NCBI RefSeq assembly: GCF_000230995.2
Contig: NC_019973.1
Location: 5,842,001-5,906,000, forward strand
Source of the DNA: Mesorhizobium australicum WSM2073
GTDB lineage: Bacteria; Pseudomonadota; Alphaproteobacteria; Rhizobiales; Rhizobiaceae
Length of the DNA stretch: 64,000 nucleotides
Direction of reading: 5' to 3'
Below the pieces are notes generated by a model, which was not told where the DNA came from, ran no database searches, and saw only the letters and a list, made by a program, of their open reading frames with translations. The position numbers were made by a program, and so were the translations under genes. The number at the start of each line of letters is the position of its first letter. Positions within the stretch are counted from its first letter, which is position 1. Positions 1-9,132 of the stretch are shown here, piece by piece.

Positions 1-492
1 GGCCATGAGGCCGGGATCAGCTACGGGATGTGTCGTATTGACCAGAGGAAATTCCCAGCCCGGTCCGTAGCTGTGAAGATCAAAAATGGTGTCCGCGGTA
101 GGCAACAATATCCGAGAAACCGCGTCCGCGATTCGTTCGGTTGCCGACCCGTCGGCACGGCCCGGAAACACTCGATTGAGGTTCAATCCGTCAATCGGTG
201 TATTGCGGGTGAACGCCTGCACAGCCGGTGGATTGAGCACCGGTACGATGATGATCCGTCCACAGGTTTGCGCTTCGGGCAGCCACTCAATAAGCCGTCG
301 CGCAACAATCGGCCCTTCGAGTTCATTACCGTGACATCCGCCGGTGATCAGGAGCCGAGGCCCCTCGCCTTTGTTGAGGCTGAATACTGGGAGCGAAAGA
401 GCTTCGCAATCGGCGCCCTTTGGCACAACAAGATCCCCTTTGCTCACGCCGGGCTTTTCGAGGTCGAACGTAAGGTGTGGTGCTTCGCTCAT
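1..492 (-). CDS. DoeB/AspA-family zinc deacylase, 3' part cut by window edge
   Basis: Reading the minus strand from an ATG at 492 gives 164 open codons that run off the left edge. The peptide has the succinylglutamate desuccinylase/aspartoacylase (AstE/AspA) hallmarks: GGCHGNELEG (zinc His and Glu, about residue 60), NLNRVFPG (about residue 120) and DLHSYGPG (third zinc ligand). The spacing and the stretch between the motifs look most like DoeB/EutE, which deacetylates N-acetyl-diaminobutyrate in ectoine breakdown. No signal peptide, so it should be cytoplasmic. A nod-box-like element sits about 160 bp upstream (655-701). The M24 gene at 2337-3497 on the same strand is of the DoeA partner family, and an IS630 relic now separates the two. 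Family is seen; ectoine as substrate is inference, since other N-acyl amino acids are equally possible. Confidence 0.85.
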   Translation of the reverse strand, partial: MSEAPHLTFDLEKPGVSKGDLVVPKGADCEALSLPVFSLNKGEGPRLLITGGCHGNELEGPIVARRLIEWLPEAQTCGRIIIVPVLNPPAVQAFTRNTPIDGLNLNRVFPGRADGSATERIADAVSRILLPTADTIFDLHSYGPGWEFPLVNTTHPVADPGLMA

Positions 493-616
493 TGTTCAGC
501 CTTCATGGTGTCGTTTGCGAGACGAGACTTTCTAAATGACGTTGTGGCACAGGATGGCCCGACTAACGGATGGTACCTCGCGGCTATTGGGGTCGGCGTT
601 TATCAGCGAGATATCG

Positions 617-800
617 CGAAGAACGTGTATCCGAACTATGATCCGGCGCGGCGATCGACGTCAAATTCAGTTTGCGGATCGGCACTATCTCGTTTTGAGA
701 TAAAAACTCAGAGCGGCCGTGACTTGGAGGAGAATCGCCCCTGTGTCCGCCTACAAAGACCGGTACTTCTGCTAGGGTTGAGCGCGCGAAAAAGATGCAG
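617..800 (-). repeat. Diverged ~180-bp promoter-region repeat, copy A (copy B at 14183-14362)
   Basis: This stretch and 14183-14362 align over nearly their whole length with scattered substitutions and small indels; for example both contain GTCAAATTCAGTTTGCGGAT and later GAGCGGCCGTGACTT. Both copies lie upstream of a minus-strand zinc-hydrolase gene (DoeB-like here, DUF2817 at copy B). The repeat contains the nod-box-like element and extends about 100 bp beyond it, so the promoter regions are related by descent rather than by motif convergence alone. Confidence 0.75.
655..701 (-). promoter_or_regulatory. Nod-box-like LysR operator, element 1 (DoeB-like gene)
   Basis: On the gene strand: ATC (701-699), nine bases, GATA (689-686), six bases, ATC (679-677), then CGCAAACTGAATTTGAC. 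This is the layout of the rhizobial nod box (ATC-N9-GAT half site, ATC, A-rich stretch, RATTT). The last five bases depart from the classical ACCAATC ending. It lies about 160 bp before the start codon at 492. Confidence 0.6.
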
Positions 801-1139
801 TTTAGGGCTTGAAAAGGGCTGGCCATTCGGCCCTGGTCGACGGTCCAAATCTGCATGACCATAGCGTGCTGGAGGCTGGATGTGTTCCGACGCAGACACC
901 GAGACAAGCATATTCGGCCCCGTTCCAAGGACTGCTTTGTGCCGCCCGATTCGCCCTGCACCGGCTATTGAAGCCCTAACCCCTACCTGTGTGATCCTCA
1001 CCGTCTTCCTCCCATTCCGTTCGCAAGCGCGACAGAAAGTGGTCCAAAGCCGGGATGGTCAGCAGAAGCGGCGATCAGGCAATTTGGCAATCGTCTTTAC
1101 CAGTCTAGGAGGGAACCATTATGGCTGACACCAGATGCG
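801..1139. other. Intergenic stretch, no gene recognised
   Basis: About 340 bases between the promoter repeat and the IS630 relic. Open frames here have no recognisable motif and look like chance frames. Confidence 0.5.
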
Positions 1140-2212
1140 TGTAGCGAGGAGTTTGAGTGCCAAGTGCTTTGGCCGGGTTACGGCCGCCTCGGTTCTGAGC
1201 TCGGTCGAGCGGGAGTATCTGGAGCGGCAGGTCCGGCGTCGGCGTGTAGCGCGATCAATGGCGGAGCGGTGCCGGATCATTTCTTCGATGCGCTGACGGT
1301 GTCTCCAGCAAGGTCGTGCAGCCGAGTTGGGCGTGCACGAACACACGGTCGGCAAATGGCGACGACGTTTTCCTCAAAGATCGCGCCGAGGGGCTGCTGG
1401 ACGAGGCCCGCCCCGGCTGACCCGGACGATCTACGATGATCAGATCGCAGCTGTAATCGAGCGGCCGCTACGCTCGAATCCTGATGATGCGACCCATTGG
1501 TCAATCCGCTCGATGGGCACTGCGACTGGCTTCTCCCATACGACGATCCGCCGGATATGGACCGCCTTCGGGCTGCAGCCGCATCGCTCGGAGACGTTCA
1601 AGCTGTCAAGCGATCTACTGTTTGTCGAAGTGTTCGCGACATGGTCGGGCTCTACCTGTCACCGCTCAACAGGGCCCTGGTTTTGAGCGTCGACGAGAAC
1701 AGAGCCAGATCCAGGCATTCGATCGGGAGCAACCGGTCCTGTCGATGATGCCGGGCATGCCGGAGCGCCGGACCCATAGCTCTGTCCGACACGGCACCAC
1801 CTCGCTGTTCGCGGCGCTCGATGTGGCGTCCGGCGTTGTGATTGGCAAATGCTACAAGCGGCACTGGACAACCGAGTTTCCGGACTTCCTCAAGCAGATC
1901 GACGCCAACGTGCCGCGCGATCTCGATGTCCACATATCATGGATAATTTATGCCCCCACAAAACCGCGCTGGTCAGGTCGTGGCTGGCGCGCCGGCCTCA
2001 CTCCCATGTCTACTTCACGCCTACCTCGGCATCCTTGATCAATCAGGGTCGAACGCTGGTTCGCTGAACTGACCCGAAAGCAGCTGCGACGCGGCGTGCA
2101 TACCTCAACCAGCCAGCTCGATGCCGATATTTGCACCTTCATCGAGCGCCACAATGAGAACCCGGAAGGCCGAGCAGACCTTATGTGGCGAACTTTAGAT
2201 TCAAATGACTAG
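1140..2212 (+). pseudogene. IS630-family transposase relic
   Basis: Conceptual translation in shifting frames gives most of an IS630 transposase. There is a helix-turn-helix segment (LGVHEHTVGKWRRRF near 1325-1370) and an ATHWSIRSM region near 1490. SVDE, the first catalytic Asp region, lies near 1685-1700, ALDVASGVVIGKCYKRH near 1815-1865, and RWFAELTRKQLRRGVHTST near 2050-2110. At least three frameshifts break the frame (around 1290, 1640-1690 and 2040), and the last part departs from the usual C-terminus. It separates the DoeB-like and M24 genes and is non-functional. Confidence 0.85.
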
Positions 2213-2336
2213 CACTGCAGAGCAGACCGCATCTTCCTCCGGATCGGCAGGTATCTTCGCATGGCGGATCGATTCCGGATGAACGCACGCATGTTTGGCC
2301 GTTGTGAGGTATCGAGTGCAGGAACGCGCACTCAAA

Positions 2337-3497
2337 TTATGCATGAAAAAGCGTGTGAGGTGTGCTGCTTAGTATTTCCGTACCGTTATCTGTAACAAGA
2401 ACATGCTCACTGGTTCCAAACAAGTAACCACTTTCACCACATAAAATGATTGGCATATGCAAGGTCATATTTGGCTCAAGAATGTCTTCTGCGCCGGGTT
2501 CAAGACTGATGTAACCACGCTCCAGCCAATTGATGCCAGTTTGATAGCCGACTCTGTGGTTAAGAAGCCCGGGACGGCCATGTCGTTTGAGTACCTCTCT
2601 GCCGGCCGCATCAACTTCGCCGGCTGTCGCGCCAGGCCTGATCGCAGAAATCACCGCCTCCAGAACTTCAATCGAGAGGTCGTGCAGACTTTCAGTCTCG
2701 GCGTGCCGACCAAGAATGGCGCTTCGCACGACGCCGCAGGCGTAACCGCTTTGATATCCCCCAAGTTCCATAAAGGCCGGCTCGTTGTTTCTGATCGCAT
2801 TGTGCTTGGGGCTGCCGTGTGGAAGTTTCGTCCGCTCGCCGAAGACCAATGTTGAGGAAGCCGCCCTTACCTCGCCTCCGGCTTGCTCGACTTCGCGATC
2901 AATATTCGCCGCCACTTCGGCCTCCGAAATGCCTTCCCGTAGGGACTGATGGAAAACTCGAACAGCTATGTCTGTCATTTTCATTGCGGAACGCATAATT
3001 TCAAGTTCCATATCCGTCTTGACAGCTGCGACCGTCGCCACCAGATGAGACGCGTCAACGAATTCGATATCTGGAAGTTTCGCTTGAAGCGCGTAAACGT
3101 CCGCCGGTGCAAGATTCCAGCAGCCAAGCTCAAGGCCGACCCTACCCTTCAAGCCACGTCTCCGAATGGCATCCGCGCACACTGGGGCGAAATCAGTTTG
3201 TTCCCTGTAAGGAACTATTTCATCTACCCAGCTGCCTACACGGACACTTGCTAAGTCAAACTCTCTGACGACCAAGGTAGGCATTTGTCCCGGGATGAGA
3301 ATCAATGGGAACGGCATGAAGTATGCACCACGCCCGTCGTATCCGCTAAGATACTGGAGGTTACCATGGGCGGTGACCAAAAGAGCGTCGAGGCTAGCTC
3401 GTTCCATCGCCTCGAATACTTTGTGCAGACGGCGTTCGTATTCGGTCCTAGGGAACGGAAGACCCGTCGACGGAACTGCTGAAGATGTATTAGTCAT
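2337..3497 (-). CDS. M24-family creatinase/ectoine-hydrolase-like enzyme
   Basis: 386 residues with the two-domain layout of M24B proteins: an N-terminal creatinase-type domain (about 20-155) and a pita-bread catalytic domain (about 165-380). Most M24 peptidases bind two metals through a D-x10-D pair. Here the first position is Glu244 (FMELGG) and the second is Gly255, while Arg258, His314 (LNHRVGYQTG) and an E in GTSEHVLVTDNG remain. Loss of the metal Asp pair is typical of creatinase and DoeA (ectoine hydrolase), so a C-N hydrolase is likelier than a metallopeptidase. GGTGAT lies three bases before the ATG. A nod-box-like element lies about 125 bp upstream. Partner candidate: the DoeB-like gene at 1-492. 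The substrate is unknown. Confidence 0.8.
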   Translation of the reverse strand: MTNTSSAVPSTGLPFPRTEYERRLHKVFEAMERASLDALLVTAHGNLQYLSGYDGRGAYFMPFPLILIPGQMPTLVVREFDLASVRVGSWVDEIVPYREQTDFAPVCADAIRRRGLKGRVGLELGCWNLAPADVYALQAKLPDIEFVDASHLVATVAAVKTDMELEIMRSAMKMTDIAVRVFHQSLREGISEAEVAANIDREVEQAGGEVRAASSTLVFGERTKLPHGSPKHNAIRNNEPAFMELGGYQSGYACGVVRSAILGRHAETESLHDLSIEVLEAVISAIRPGATAGEVDAAGREVLKRHGRPGLLNHRVGYQTGINWLERGYISLEPGAEDILEPNMTLHMPIILCGESGYLFGTSEHVLVTDNGTEILSSTPHTLFHA

Positions 3498-3621
3498 TAG
3501 ATCACCTCAAGTGCTCACTGGTTGTCTAAAAGGCGCCCATCGGCTAACCGGAGCACGCAGACAATGCGCACGCGCGGATACCATCCGTCGTCCTATCGTG
3601 AGGATTGCTTGCACCGTCGGC

Positions 3622-3667
3622 ATGGGTCAAATGCATTTTCCATATCGTAGTCATCTGGCCACGCGAT
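3622..3667 (-). promoter_or_regulatory. Nod-box-like LysR operator, element 2 (M24 gene)
   Basis: Gene strand: ATC (3667-3665), nine bases, GATG (3655-3652), six bases, ATA (3645-3643), then TGGAAAATGCATTTGACC. It fits the same layout as the other seven elements and lies about 125 bp before the start codon at 3497. Confidence 0.6.
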
Positions 3668-3764
3668 GGCTTCATAATGTGGAATGTGAATCGCGCCGGG
3701 TTGATCGGGGACTCTAGCTCCTGAGAAGGTAGAGCCTGGCTGGCAGGACAACAAATAATTTTCT

Positions 3765-4240
3765 CCCGAAGTCAGGCCCGTGCGGTGCGGCTGGTTCTGG
3801 ATAAGACGAGCATTTCCTCGCGCTGGGCGGCGGTCATGTCGGTTGCCGCCAAGATGGGCTGCACAGCGGAGACGCTCAATGAGTGGGTGACGAGGTTCGA
3901 GCGCCTGCGGTCCCACGGATGTCGCGATTAAGCTCAAGGCTTCGGAACGTGTGAACCGCGAGCTTCGAACCTATTTTTCCCACGATCGCCTTTATCGACG
4001 GTCACCGCAGGGGGCATGGGTCGAGCTGATTTTCAAGGTGTTGCCGGTCGCCCCGTCGGCCTGCCACCACCATTTCGCCAAGCCCATCGATCTCTCCCGC
4101 CTCTCGGCTTAGGCGAGAGGGATGAGGCTTTGTAGGATGAGGTGCGGCGCGTGTTTGAAGCGAGCTTCCGCGTCGACGGCGTTCGCAAGGTCTGGCGCCA
4201 GTTGCAGCGCGGGAGCTTCGATGTCGTCCCCTGCACGGTT
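3765..4240 (+). pseudogene. IS3-family transposase relic (orfA plus start of orfB)
   Basis: Plus-strand frames give RWAAVMSVAAKMGCTAETL, an IS3 orfA helix-turn-helix, near 3815-3880. Next comes a decayed linker with KLKASERVNRELR near 3930. The beginning of orfB, FRVDGVRKVWRQLQRGSFDV, lies near 4160-4225. Stops and frameshifts are frequent and the DDE domain is missing. The relic abuts the MmgE/PrpD fragment at 4243. Confidence 0.8.
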
Positions 4241-4242
4241 GC

Positions 4243-4700
4243 CTGCCTCCACGCTTGCTCCAATCGCCGCTGCCGCCGCATGCGCTCAGGCCATGGACAT
4301 GCCGAGCGAACGCATCGCGGCCGCGATGAGTATGGGTCCAGCGCATCTGCGGGGCTTCAGCATCAGTTCGGAACAGACATGAAGGTTGCCCATGTTGGCA
4401 TAGCTGCCAGGGGCGGAGAGTATTCGCGCCTGGCGCAGAGGGCTGGCGACCCAATGTCAGACTCCGAGTTGATGCGAAAGACCAAGGCTTGTGGCGCTCC
4501 CGACGAGCTCGTCGTTTCTCCTTACCGACGTTGCTCTATTCCTGCCTATCAAGTCGACCGCGATTTTTCTGAAGGCATTGCTGGCCGCCAGAGGGCAACT
4601 GCCTGGCCCTCCTCCGCACCCGATCCTTGGTGCCATGAGCAACCGGTACATTCGAACCAATTCTCGGAATCCAATTGACTTAGAAACGTTTGTATGACAA
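4243..4700 (+). pseudogene. Decayed MmgE/PrpD fragment, partial duplicate of 37640-38640
   Basis: Translations of 4243-4440 read LAPIAAAAACAQAMD, SERIAAAM and MKVAHVGIAARGG. These match the intact MmgE/PrpD protein at 37742-39091 (LGPIAAAAACAHAMD, SERIAAAM, MKVAHVGLAARGG). After a large internal deletion the C-terminal end follows near 4455-4590 (DSELMRKTKACGAPDELV against DADLTRKAKACDAPAELV). Similarity continues past the stop codon into the spacer: GGAATCCAATTGACT against GAATCCGAATTGACT, then AAACGTTTGT in both. So the duplicated block carried gene end plus intergenic region. Frames are broken. Confidence 0.85.
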
Positions 4701-4725
4701 TGTCAATTCCTACGAACAAACGTTT
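4684..4725. promoter_or_regulatory. Two AAACGTTT palindromes upstream of the racemase gene
   Basis: AAACGTTTG occurs at 4684 and again at 4718, about 34 bp apart, so both sit on the same face of the helix within an AT-rich stretch. The first copy aligns with the single site at 37650 in front of the ABC operon at 37522, where both loci follow an mmgE end. A dimeric regulator site is possible. The regulator is unknown; the nearby RpiR (39324) is one candidate. Confidence 0.35.
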
Positions 4726-4810
4726 GCTTTTCGCAAGTCGACAGCGACGGCATCGAGATTTGCCACGACCCTGCGGAATCTGAACCCTCTCAGTTTGAAA
4801 GGTGTCACTC

Positions 4811-5542
4811 ATGGTCTTGCAAGGCCGCCGCCCGGTCCTCGGAATTCTTGAGCTTGATGAAGGACTGGCACCTGATGGCGCGTTCCTTATTGCAAGGGAG
4901 GGTTCTATGTTGCATCCAGCGACCTTTGATGGCCCGATCATCATGGAAATAGTGGAAGGCGCCTTCGCCGAGACTATTGTGCGCGGTGAGCCGTCTCTTA
5001 GGCTTAAGGACGCTTGTGTTGCTGCAGCGAGACGACTAGTCGAACGAGGCGCTGACGTAATCTCTGCTGACTGCGGTTTTTTCGTTCGCTATCAGGCAGC
5101 GGTTGCGGCTGCAGTCAATATACCCGTCGTGATGTCCAGCCTGCTACTCGTTCCGGCGTTGCTGCGGCAGCTATCGCCCGCTCAGAAGCTGGCGGTAGTA
5201 GCGGCTGACTCCCGACACTGCACCGAAGATCTGTTGGGGATAGAGAAGCCCGTCGATCGATCGAAAGTAGTCGTCGGAGGGATTGAAGGCGGTATGTTCG
5301 TAGGTAACGCGTTCGCGCGGCCATACATCCAAACCGATGTTGGACAAATTGAATCGGAAGTCGCAGCTTGTGTCGCGCAACTGCGCTCCGAACATTCTGA
5401 GATTGGAACCCTACTTTTCGAATGCACGGCTTTCCCGAGTATCAAAAACGCCCTACGCCGCATAACAGGGCTGCCGATCTACGACATCACGGACCTTTGT
5501 CGGCTGACGCTCGCGTCGGTTGCTAGCCCTGAATTGTCATGA
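4811..5542 (+). CDS. Asp/Glu/hydantoin racemase-family protein
   Basis: 243 residues. The two catalytic-type cysteines of the aspartate/glutamate racemase superfamily are present: Cys88 in SADCGFF and Cys205 in FECTAFP. They sit in the expected two-lobed fold, with GxPVVMSS-like strands between. The ATG at 4811 is chosen because GAAAGG (4797-4802) lies eight bases before it; a GTG at 4802 is in frame but has no room for a ribosome site. The gene follows the mmgE relic, with the AAACGTTT sites in its spacer. It is the only intact unit of the first 28 kb without a clear nod-box-like element. Racemase or epimerase of an amino acid or amide is the family expectation; the substrate is unknown. Confidence 0.75.
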   Translation: MVLQGRRPVLGILELDEGLAPDGAFLIAREGSMLHPATFDGPIIMEIVEGAFAETIVRGEPSLRLKDACVAAARRLVERGADVISADCGFFVRYQAAVAAAVNIPVVMSSLLLVPALLRQLSPAQKLAVVAADSRHCTEDLLGIEKPVDRSKVVVGGIEGGMFVGNAFARPYIQTDVGQIESEVAACVAQLRSEHSEIGTLLFECTAFPSIKNALRRITGLPIYDITDLCRLTLASVASPELS

Positions 5543-5677
5543 ATAACGATCAAGCTGTGGTTCCAACACAAAGCCCGCACGCCCATGGCAGTAAGCGGGA
5601 TAGTGCGTCTTCGTGTTGTTCCCGGTGGGGCATTGGCACCGGAGTGCCGTTGTAGTGAGGGCGTCACCGGCAATCAG

Positions 5678-5760
5678 TGGGATTTGGAGCAGCAGCGGCA
5701 GTAGCCGCCGGCATCACACCTATTACCCACGGTAGCAAAGGCGGCCGGTCAACTCACATC
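5678..5760 (+). pseudogene. Amidase fragment (about 80 bp)
   Basis: Bases 5678-5760 encode AAAAVAAGITPITHGSKGG. This matches the amidase signature region of the intact gene at 18774-20204 (AAAAVAAGITPIAHGSDGG), with strong similarity at DNA level too. The fragment stops where the nod-box-like element at 5761 begins, so it marks an old recombination joint. It is not functional. Confidence 0.75.
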
Positions 5761-5809
5761 ATCTCAGACTCAGATGGCCACAATCGACAAACTGAATTTG
5801 ACGGCAGCC
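5761..5809 (+). promoter_or_regulatory. Nod-box-like LysR operator, element 3 (amino-acid ABC operon)
   Basis: ATC (5761-5763), nine bases, GATG (5773-5776), six bases, ATC (5783-5785), then GACAAACTGAATTTGAC. It lies about 180 bp upstream of the substrate-binding protein gene at 5988. Confidence 0.6.
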
Positions 5810-5987
5810 ACTCAGCGGTTTTGACTGACAAGGCGCTAATCGTTTCTGATGCACCAGCGCCATGCATATCTAGTCAACAGGAACGCCTGCCCGAAATGCA
5901 GGCATGAATGTAGTCATTGAGAGTACGCGCAGACACGACCTTGCTTCGCTAACGGGCCAAGAACGGCAAAAAAGATGGGAGAGACGG

Positions 5988-6824
5988 ATGAATCGGCTTA
6001 TAACGATGATTGCAGCTGCAGCCTCACTCGCAGTTGCGTCCGGCGGTAGCCCGTCCAGGGCCAACGCCGGCGAAGTTCTGGATCGCGTGCTCGCCACAAA
6101 GACGCTGACGGTGGCGGTGGGGCCGGATTGGGGACCCCTGTCCCATTTGAACGACAAACATGAGCTCGATGGTTCCGATATCGACCTTGCCAAGGCCATC
6201 GCGAAATCCCTTGGCGTGGAGGTAAAGTTCGTAACGACGAACTGGGATATGATAGCGGCAGGCAAGTGGCAGGGCCGTTGGGATATGGGCATGGGTCAAA
6301 TGACGCCTACGAAGGAACGTGCCAAACTATTTGAGTTCGTCACTTACAGTTACATTCCAGAGGTAGCCATCGTACACAAGGATAGTAAGGCGACGAAACT
6401 TTCCGACCTCGACGGCAAGGTTATCGGTGTCGGATCGGGCGACGTGGCAGAGTCCTATGCCAAACATAACTTTACGCCCGGATGGGTCACCGCTAAACCA
6501 GTAAAGTACCAATTTACACCTGGCGAGCTGAAGATTTACCAAACGGACAGCCTTTTGTACGACGACCTTCGCCTGGGAGATGGAGTACGGCTTGATGCGG
6601 TGCTTAACTCTGATAACGGGGCTAGAAATGCGATAAAGGCCGGGTATCCAATTAAGATCCTTGACGAGCCGTTGTTCTCGGGGCCGGCTGCTATTTCCAT
6701 TCTCCATGGCGACAAGGAATTCCTCGACAGGGTTGCGGCTGCCGTGAAAACGATGAGGGATGATGGCACCCTCGCCAAGCAGTCCATGAAATGGTTCGGC
6801 GCGGACTACAGCGTCGACAGATAA
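5988..6824 (+). CDS. Amino-acid-type ABC transporter, periplasmic binding protein
   Basis: 278 residues of the family-3 solute-binding fold (polar amino acids, ectoine, opines). A Sec signal peptide fills residues 1-28 with a probable cut after ANA. GPDWGPLSHLND, GSDIDLAKAIAKSLGVEVKF and DMGMGQMTPTKERA mark the ligand lobes. The ATG at 5988 is chosen because GGGAGAG precedes it and the signal peptide starts there; an upstream ATG at 5904 would add 28 polar residues. It is the first gene of a three-gene operon with the permease (6877) and ATPase (7982). A nod-box-like element lies at 5761-5809. Substrate unknown. Confidence 0.85.
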   Translation: MNRLITMIAAAASLAVASGGSPSRANAGEVLDRVLATKTLTVAVGPDWGPLSHLNDKHELDGSDIDLAKAIAKSLGVEVKFVTTNWDMIAAGKWQGRWDMGMGQMTPTKERAKLFEFVTYSYIPEVAIVHKDSKATKLSDLDGKVIGVGSGDVAESYAKHNFTPGWVTAKPVKYQFTPGELKIYQTDSLLYDDLRLGDGVRLDAVLNSDNGARNAIKAGYPIKILDEPLFSGPAAISILHGDKEFLDRVAAAVKTMRDDGTLAKQSMKWFGADYSVDR

Positions 6825-6835
6825 TTGCAAAGCAT

Positions 6836-6859
6836 AGCGGCCCCGCTGTCGGGGCCGCT
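6836..6859 (+). terminator. Intercistronic hairpin between binding protein and permease genes
   Basis: AGCGGCCCC (6836-6844) pairs perfectly with GGGGCCGCT (6851-6859) across a six-base loop, followed by CTTT. The T run is too short for a strong terminator. In ABC operons such stem-loops usually leave the binding-protein mRNA more abundant than the membrane-protein mRNA, which is the likely role. Confidence 0.6.
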
Positions 6860-6876
6860 CTTTGAAAGCGCTGCTC

Positions 6877-7851
6877 ATGCTTTATCAGGACAACGTCGAG
6901 TCCGAGGTCCTCGTCCACAAGCCGTGGTTCGTTGCTTCAATTTTTGCCGTAGTGCTCGCGGTTTTTCTTATGTTCAATCTTACGGGCACCACCTTTGGCG
7001 AGCTCATGCGGCCTGTCATCGGCGACCCGGCGCAAAGTGGGATCTATGGTCGCTTCGCGATCGCGTTTGTGATAGCGATCATATTCTGTCTCAACATCGT
7101 TTTGATCGGTTTTGTTTCGCTGAAGGTGCAAATCGGTGTTGTCTGGGCCGAGCTACTGGTTCTGTTTCTTGCCTTCTTCAAGTCATTTAACCTGAGCATG
7201 CCCTTCATCTGGGAGAATTTACCATATCTGATCACGCAGGGAGCGGTTACGACGATCTATATCTCGGCGGTTTCACTGATATTCGCTTCGATCATCGCGA
7301 TGATTGCCGCGATTGCAAAGCTTTCAAGCAATGGCTTCGCCTATGCAATCGCCAGTTTCTACACATCATTTTTCCGTGGCCTGCCGCTGCTGGTCCAGAT
7401 TTACCTGATTTACCTCGGACTGCCGCAACTTGGTATCTTTATCAACGCCGTTCCTTCAGGCGTCTTGGCGCTGTCGCTTTGCACCGGAGCCTACATGACA
7501 GAAATTTTCCGTGCCGGTATCCAGAGCATCGACCGCGGCCAATGGGAAGCTTCGCGATCCATGGGTTTCGGCTTCGGTCTTACGATGCGTAGGATCATAC
7601 TGCCGCAGGCGCTTCCGGTCATCATTCCCCCAATGGGAAACACGTTCATCTCAATGCTGAAGGACAGCTCACTCGTCTCCATCCTCGGTGTGTGGGAGCT
7701 CACGTTCCTTGCTCGCACACTCGGCCAGCCGACTTTTCAACACATGGAGATGCTCATAACGGCCGCAATTATATATTGGATTATGTCCATCTGCCTGGAA
7801 CTGGTCCAGTCCAGGATCGAGCGCCACTTTGCTAGAAGCAAGGTGCGGTGA
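6877..7851 (+). CDS. Amino-acid-type ABC transporter permease
   Basis: About 324 residues. Three N-terminal hydrophobic helices (about 20-110) are followed by the HisM/GlnP-type permease domain with the EAA loop ([14 protein letters not shown], then [15 protein letters not shown]). The single permease, longer than the usual 220 residues, probably works as a homodimer with the ATPase encoded next. ATG at 6877 is preferred to a TTG at 6862; the ribosome site is weak, which fits reduced translation after the hairpin. Inner-membrane protein. Confidence 0.85.
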   Translation: MLYQDNVESEVLVHKPWFVASIFAVVLAVFLMFNLTGTTFGELMRPVIGDPAQSGIYGRFAIAFVIAIIFCLNIVLIGFVSLKVQIGVVWAELLVLFLAFFKSFNLSMPFIWENLPYLITQGAVTTIYISAVSLIFASIIAMIAAIAKLSSNGFAYAIASFYTSFFRGLPLLVQIYLIYLGLPQLGIFINAVPSGVLALSLCTGAYMTEIFRAGIQSIDRGQWEASRSMGFGFGLTMRRIILPQALPVIIPPMGNTFISMLKDSSLVSILGVWELTFLARTLGQPTFQHMEMLITAAIIYWIMSICLELVQSRIERHFARSKVR

Positions 7852-7981
7852 TGGTCGTCAGCATAGGCAAGGTCACGTGAAGCACGCTCCAAAATTGTAC
7901 GGCCCATCTAAGACGACTGTCGAGATAAGCTCCCCCGGGTCAAGTTCGGATCGGGGTTATCGGGCGGCCAGAGGAGTGGCA

Positions 7982-8722
7982 GTGAGTGATACAGTTATCG
8001 AAGCTAAGAACGTCTCGAAGTGGTACGGCACCTTCAGAGCATTGACTGACGTCAATCTCACGGTCCGCAAGGGCGAACGCATCGTTATCTGCGGCCCCTC
8101 CGGATCGGGAAAGTCGACGCTAATCCGCTGCTTTAATCGGCTCGAGGCGCACCAAGAGGGCGAGATCACTGTCAATGGGATCCGGTTGCATAACAAAATG
8201 CGCGACCTGGCTGAGGTTCGTACGAACGTCGGCATGGTGTTCCAGCACTTCAATCTCTTCCCGCATATGACGGTGCTGATGAACTGCATGGCAGCGCCGA
8301 TGTGGATTAAGGGTATGTCAGAGGCCGAGGCAAAGAAGATCGCGCTAAAATTCCTCGAGCGCGTACGCATACCCGAGCAGGCGAACAAATTCCCTGGTCA
8401 ACTCTCCGGAGGACAACAGCAGCGCGTCGCAATTGCCCGCTCGCTCTGCATGGAGCCTGCGGTCATGCTTTTCGACGAGCCGACCTCGTCTCTCGATCCG
8501 GAGATGGTCGCTGAGGTGCTCGAGACCATGACCAGTCTCGCGCGCGAGGGCATGACGATGGTCTGCGTCACCCACGAGATGGGTTTCGCGCGCTCCGTCG
8601 CCGATCGCGTCATCTTCATGGATGCAGGCCGGATCGTCGAGGAAGGCAAGCCGCACGACTTCTTCACCAAGCCTCAGCACGAAAGAACAAAGCTCTTCCT
8701 CCATCAAATCTTGTCGCACTGA
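7982..8722 (+). CDS. Amino-acid-type ABC transporter ATP-binding protein
   Basis: 246 residues with Walker [10 protein letters not shown] (about 38-46), signature LSGGQQQR, Walker [10 protein letters not shown] and a switch His in VTHEMGF, as in the HisP/GlnQ family. The GTG at 7982 is chosen because GAGGAG lies just before it; an in-frame ATG-type start at 7829 would overlap the permease gene and add unrelated residues. Third gene of the operon from 5988. It energises import at the inner membrane. Confidence 0.88.
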   Translation: MSDTVIEAKNVSKWYGTFRALTDVNLTVRKGERIVICGPSGSGKSTLIRCFNRLEAHQEGEITVNGIRLHNKMRDLAEVRTNVGMVFQHFNLFPHMTVLMNCMAAPMWIKGMSEAEAKKIALKFLERVRIPEQANKFPGQLSGGQQQRVAIARSLCMEPAVMLFDEPTSSLDPEMVAEVLETMTSLAREGMTMVCVTHEMGFARSVADRVIFMDAGRIVEEGKPHDFFTKPQHERTKLFLHQILSH

Positions 8723-8849
8723 GTTGATCAATCGGGCGGATCTGATTTAGCGACTATCAGAATTATCGAGAGACGAGCAACATAAGCAATATTAGTTGAT
8801 TGCAACAGATCTCGGCCACAAAGCAACGGTCGCTTTAGCCAATCTTGTC

Positions 8850-8898
8850 ATCTGAGTTTTAGATGAATCACATCGCCCAAACAGTATTTGAACACACC
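8850..8898 (+). promoter_or_regulatory. Nod-box-like LysR operator, element 4 (MFS exporter)
   Basis: ATC (8850-8852), nine bases, GATG (8862-8865), six bases, ATC (8872-8874), then GCCCAAACAGTATTTGAAC. The spacer after the second ATC is one base longer than in the other elements. It lies about 235 bp upstream of the start at 9133. Confidence 0.55.
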
Positions 8899-9132
8899 TA
8901 GCTCAAACGTCGTGGCTTCCGCCTAGAGTGAGATTCAAATTGCAGCGCCGTTGGAAAAACGACGGTGGATCGCGCTCGATGGTAGTACTGCCTGCGTTCA
9001 TCGTTATGGGTGTGAGGCCGCTACCCTTGTGGGTTAGTGGGCGCGCGAGCGCGTGGCAGCTTGGCTTTAAGGGCGTGGCATATTTGGGTGCTTGTGAATT
9101 CGCGCCAGCAGTCGATCCCGAAAGCTTCCACA

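Noticed and set aside
28..858. Long plus-strand open frame of 276 codons
   Set aside because: It is the antisense shadow of the DoeB-like gene; its peptide has no family motif, whereas the minus strand has clear zinc motifs.
4741..4805. A nod-box-like element before the racemase gene
   Set aside because: ATC and CAGTTTGA words occur but without the ATC-N9-GAT half site.
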